Below, in pieces: positions 33,101 through 36,086 of a stretch of DNA of 36,086 nt. The stretch spans positions 1 through 36,086 of the forward strand of contig CAJVPP010000326.1 of the NCBI GenBank assembly GCA_910592005.1. The letters are read 5' to 3'. This stretch comes from Funneliformis mosseae (taxonomy: Eukaryota; Glomeromycota; Glomeromycetes; Glomerales; Glomeraceae). A model generated the notes under the pieces. That model was given only the letters and a program-made list of their open reading frames with translations, did not search any database and had not been told where the DNA came from. The position numbers and the translations under genes are program-made. Within the stretch, counting starts at the first letter, position 1, and every line of letters starts with the position of its first letter.

Positions 33101-33901
33101 TTCATCACAACGTAAATTATGTCCAGCAACTAAGACACCATCAACCGCGATGATGTCACCAGGTTCCAAATGAAGTACATCTCCTACGAGGATATCATGT
33201 ACTGATATAAGAGATTCTCTACCATTCCTTATAACTTTCACATTACGATCCTCTTTTTTAGCATTTAGCTTTTGAAATTGTTTTTCTTTTTGCCAATCGT
33301 TCAGACTACCAACCATAACAACGATGATGATCGCGACAATAATGGCAACCCCTTCTACCCAACGGATTTTAGGTTGATTGGCAGATTCGGCTTCTTGAAG
33401 AGGTCCAAAATCTTCAAAAATACCAAGACCTAATGAAACGAAAGCAGCTACCGTTAAAAGAATCAAAACCTTTTCTTGCATTGCAATCCACATTAATTGA
33501 AAAATGGTTTTTGGTTTCTTTTCAGGCAATAAATTCGTGCCGAAAGCTTTTATTCTCTGATAAAACGGAGCACCTTCTTCAGGTATTTGACCGACAACTA
33601 ACGTTTGTTGTGCATTATCTTCATTTTCTATAACACTACCGTCTTCAGGCAATTCTTTAGTTATATCTTTAAAAGATATCTGTTTCAAAGGGGTGGATTC
33701 ATCTCTACTTAAACCAGTTTGAGGGTCGGTATGTAGACCCTTTATTAAACCATCGATTCCTCCATAACTCTTTAATAATGAAAGATTTTTCGGGTCTATG
33801 AGACGATAAAGTTGCGTTGGGGTGAAGGCAAATGGACTAGGTATATTTGGCGGTGTTGTTTCCTCTGAATTAAGAGGTTGAATAGTAGTTGACTGACTCA
33901 T
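30189..33901 (-). CDS. PMC1: Pmc1/PMCA-type Ca2+-transporting P-type ATPase
   Basis: Four exons in phase: 33901-32893, 32818-32567, 32492-30830 and 30747-30189, 1160 residues. A P2B ATPase that exports Ca2+ from the cytosol, into the vacuole in fungal Pmc1 or across the plasma membrane. Landmarks: DESAATGESDAV (actuator), VAVPEGLPLAVTL (M4, Ca-binding Glu), CSDKTGTLTQNKM with phosphorylated Asp454, KGASEVLLKKAKRIV, MVTGDNILTAKSIA, and VTGDGTNDGPALKLSDVGFS (hinge). M6 has LLWVNLIMDTFAALALATDP, and FNTFVFLQIFNEIN is the PMCA/Pmc1 M8 motif. Ten membrane segments can be placed, with M9 and M10 in exon 4. About 110 residues follow M10, starting with CCGLRPSTETATQV; a calmodulin site there is possible but not evident. 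Vacuolar versus plasma-membrane location cannot be read from the sequence. Confidence 0.95.
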
Positions 33902-35240
33902 TTTTTTTTTTAGTTTCGCTAAAGAAGTTCTTTAAGAACAGTTCCTGCATTATGTTTTTAGATAATTAATTTATGTGATACTATTTTTTCATGGAATTCT
34001 TTCATGTTTGAACTTTTCTAAATATAGACTAGAAAGACGTGCTCACCCCGGTAATGAATTTACTTTGCGTCACATTTAATTTATATTGGGTATTACGAAA
34101 TAAATTAATGAGAGTTACAATTTTCCGAATGATGTTACAATGACATAAAACATACTAAAGGTTATACATCACTATAATGTTTCGATTGAATTCTTTTGTG
34201 GAATTCTAAACAGAAACTCTTACACTTCTAAATAGAATTATTTATATAGTACATGTTCTACAAAGGGCACGATCTTCTAGCAAATCGGTATCAATTCATA
34301 AACTTATTAACTAAATGGGGATTTACTTCAGGTTGACAAAAAGCTCATGAAAGTGAAAGACTATTCTAATCAAAAAAGAAAAGAGAACATCCATTTGGAA
34401 ATAAAGGGGTTTTTTTTAATAATTTTTTGTTTAGTAAATAAATCCCGTTGGACCAGAAGGCACGCCTCAATAAATTACAAATGAGAATCTTACATGATTG
34501 TGTGATACAGTATATGTTGTATATGTTTTTCGTGTGGTAAATAATATAAATAATAAGGCTGTATATGGTTTTTAAATTTCTAAAAATATAAAAATAATAG
34601 GATTTATTATTGGTTATCATGATGATTCGGTATATCCACTTCGGAATTGTTTAGAATTTATATCTAATAATTAATTATTTTCAATACTTATTTCTTAAGA
34701 CAATGTTAACAAACAATATTTACGATGAACGGAGAATTTTAATCTATTATAGTTGTGTAGTGTCAAACAATTCCATTTCTTTTTATTCCAAACTGATATT
34801 TATTATTTTGTCTCTCCAAAGAATTTAATATTCTAAAAAAGACAAGACATAATAAACCAAATAATAAATATAAATGTACTGTAACTCACTTTCATCCTTA
34901 TAAGAATCTCGATCTGTGAATAAAATTTATCCTTAATATTATGTCTCTGCTCCAAATTTAAGCCAACTCTTGGCTGTTTGCACAATCGGTGTTTAATTAA
35001 AAATAAGGATTCATCAAATCAATTTTTATTTATTTGCATGTAGAATAAGTAAATAAGTAATAATAATAAAAAAAAAAGTTTTCAAAAATATATATATTAT
35101 TTATTTATGAAAGGACATAACCGTTCTTTAACATATGTTTGATAATATAATATCCATAATGATAATTACAAAAGAGATCTGTATCGTAAATAACTGGCAT
35201 GCTCAGCCGTAGCTTCCATTGGCAGTATTATTAAAAGAGG
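33902..35240. other. intergenic region upstream of the calcium pump
   Basis: Expected promoter of the Ca2+ ATPase at its left edge. AT-rich with no supported gene; an 84-codon minus frame at 34366-34620 is Ile/Tyr/Lys-rich and looks random. No good calcineurin-response element was seen; GAGGCGTG at about 34466 (minus strand) is near but not a match. Confidence 0.5.
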
Positions 35241-35426
35241 TTATGAATAAGCTATATTGAGAGGAGGATGTGACGGTGGTTTTCCAACCGAAAGTAGGAG
35301 GAATTTTTTAACATTTGGTCCATCACCCGCTTGAATAATTACATCATAATCATCGCCGCTTGTTAAAAGGTTTGCAAAATCATTTGATAAATCTTTTAAA
35401 AAAGTTTGAAGATTCCAGTAACCATT
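35241..35426 (-). pseudogene. BTB-domain relic
   Basis: Between in-frame stops the minus strand reads WNLQTFLKDLSNDFANLLTS, then GDDYDVIIQAGDGPNVKKF (to 35301). This is the start of a BTB/POZ domain as found in the very large BTB (often BTB-Kelch or BTB-TLDc) families of Rhizophagus. The next expected block (a H-(A/S)-x-x-(V/I)-L-R-x-R-S-x-Y-F stretch) is absent; instead an unrelated short tail runs to TAA at 35241-35243. There is no ATG upstream before a TGA. It is therefore a fragment truncated on both sides. An unseen exon boundary is the alternative, but no good donor follows KKF. Confidence 0.65.
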
Positions 35427-36011
35427 TCAAAAGATTTTTTTTTTTTGAAGGCGTTTCTTTATGGATATACTTTAAAGGTCTTTATATCAATTTTATAAAT
35501 AATATGTCAAAAACCCCGTTTATTTATCGATCCCTCATGGGAGGTTTGCTATTTAAAAATCACATGATTTACTATGTTCGTAACTAGCATATTACAAATT
35601 GAATATGTTGGGAAAAGGATTAATTATTCATTATAGAAAAAGTTTACGTATTTCGTTAAACCAAGCTAATAAAGTCCCCGGCGAAAGTAATATTTTGAAT
35701 GTGAAGAAATCATCGGAAATAAATTAGATACATTATATTATTTTGATCAAAAAAAAAAAACGTAAATATTGTAATTATGAAATTTTGTAATTTTATTATT
35801 TGTTCATGATTTTAATTTTTAATTTATTACTTATCGTAAAAAAATTATTGATTAGATCTTTATCAAAAATCTATATTACATATATACTGTATATATTTAT
35901 TTGACACGTTAATCAAATTGTTATTTATTTACTGCTAAATAACGAATCAAGACACTATACACATATAAAATGCCGTTCGAATCCCCTTTTTTTAAAAAAA
36001 AAAATAAACGA

Positions 36012-36013
<2 letters not shown>
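35427..36013. other. AT-rich terminal region
   Basis: No supported gene. A plus-strand 75-codon frame at 35360-35587 overlaps the BTB relic and is its antisense shadow. A T-loop-like GTTCGAATCC at 35973 has no matching stems, so no tRNA is called. Confidence 0.5.

Positions 36014-36086
<73 letters not shown>
36014..36086. repeat. run of 73 consecutive A at the window end
   Basis: From 36014 to the last base every position is A, far longer than any other homopolymer here (about 15-27). It may be the tail of a retroposed element, a true poly(A) tract, or an assembly/sequencing artefact at a contig end. Confidence 0.9.

Noticed and set aside
34457..34470. Calcineurin-response-like GAGGCGTG upstream of the Ca2+ ATPase
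   Set aside because: It differs from the known core and lies over 550 bases from the start codon; not convincing.
35973..35982. tRNA T-loop-like GTTCGAATCC
   Set aside because: The flanking bases (ATGCC / CCCTT) do not pair and no anticodon, D or acceptor stem can be built around it.

Overview
The window looks like nuclear DNA of a fungus, most likely an arbuscular mycorrhizal fungus (Glomeromycotina, Rhizophagus-like). It is very AT-rich and full of A/T homopolymers. Its genes have many short GT-AG introns (often 50-100 bases). The fungal-type genes include a Cyk3-like cytokinesis protein, FPP synthase, Ssf1, a Pmc1-type calcium pump and a Hva1/TUDOR small protein. Fragments of Crypton-type recombinase and BTB families, which I associate with expanded Glomeromycotina families, lie near the two ends. 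The species is an inference; no marker locus is present. All exon structures below were built by hand from splice signals, reading phase and family conservation.

Layout. 1-325 holds the 3' end of a probable Crypton-type tyrosine recombinase. 818-3106 (-) is an SH3 + transglutaminase-like Cyk3/KY protein. 3431-4916 (+) is a broken gene of unknown family. 5191-7241 (-) is the Brix protein Ssf1/Peter Pan. 7242-13689 is a 6.4 kb gene-poor stretch with homopolymers, microsatellites, a GC-richer island with open frames, and a compact cluster of palindromic sites. 13690-14779 (+) may hold a small spliced gene (weak). 16024-17729 (-) is FPP synthase with a probable GC-AG first intron. 18009-18585 (-) is a small probable mitochondrial protein and 19295-19631 (-) a Hva1/TUDOR protein. 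20243-20659 (+) is a secreted I9-like propeptide/inhibitor. 20757-22945 (-) is a short/branched-chain acyl-CoA dehydrogenase, divergent from ribosomal protein L35 at 23183-24031 (+). L35 converges on mitoribosomal mL53 at 24321-24713 (-), which is divergent from a membrane-anchored SDR at 25086-26667 (+). 27197-29359 (-) is a type-1, plant/bacterial-like 2-isopropylmalate synthase. 30189-33901 (-) is a Pmc1/PMCA-type Ca2+ ATPase. A BTB-domain relic lies at 35241-35426 (-), and the window ends in 73 consecutive A.

The genes are ordinary housekeeping functions without operon-like logic. Two share a mitochondrial branched-chain theme: IPMS (leucine synthesis) and acyl-CoA dehydrogenase (branched-chain breakdown). 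Two are ribosome proteins and one assembles ribosomes, but they are not adjacent. I found no CRISPR, rRNA, convincing tRNA or intact transposon. I see no clear new multi-gene system. The better leads are the type-1 IPMS in a fungus, the GC-AG intron, the free-standing secreted I9 domain, the palindrome cluster at 9.3-9.4 kb and the possible cryptic small genes at 7.9 and 13.7-14.8 kb.
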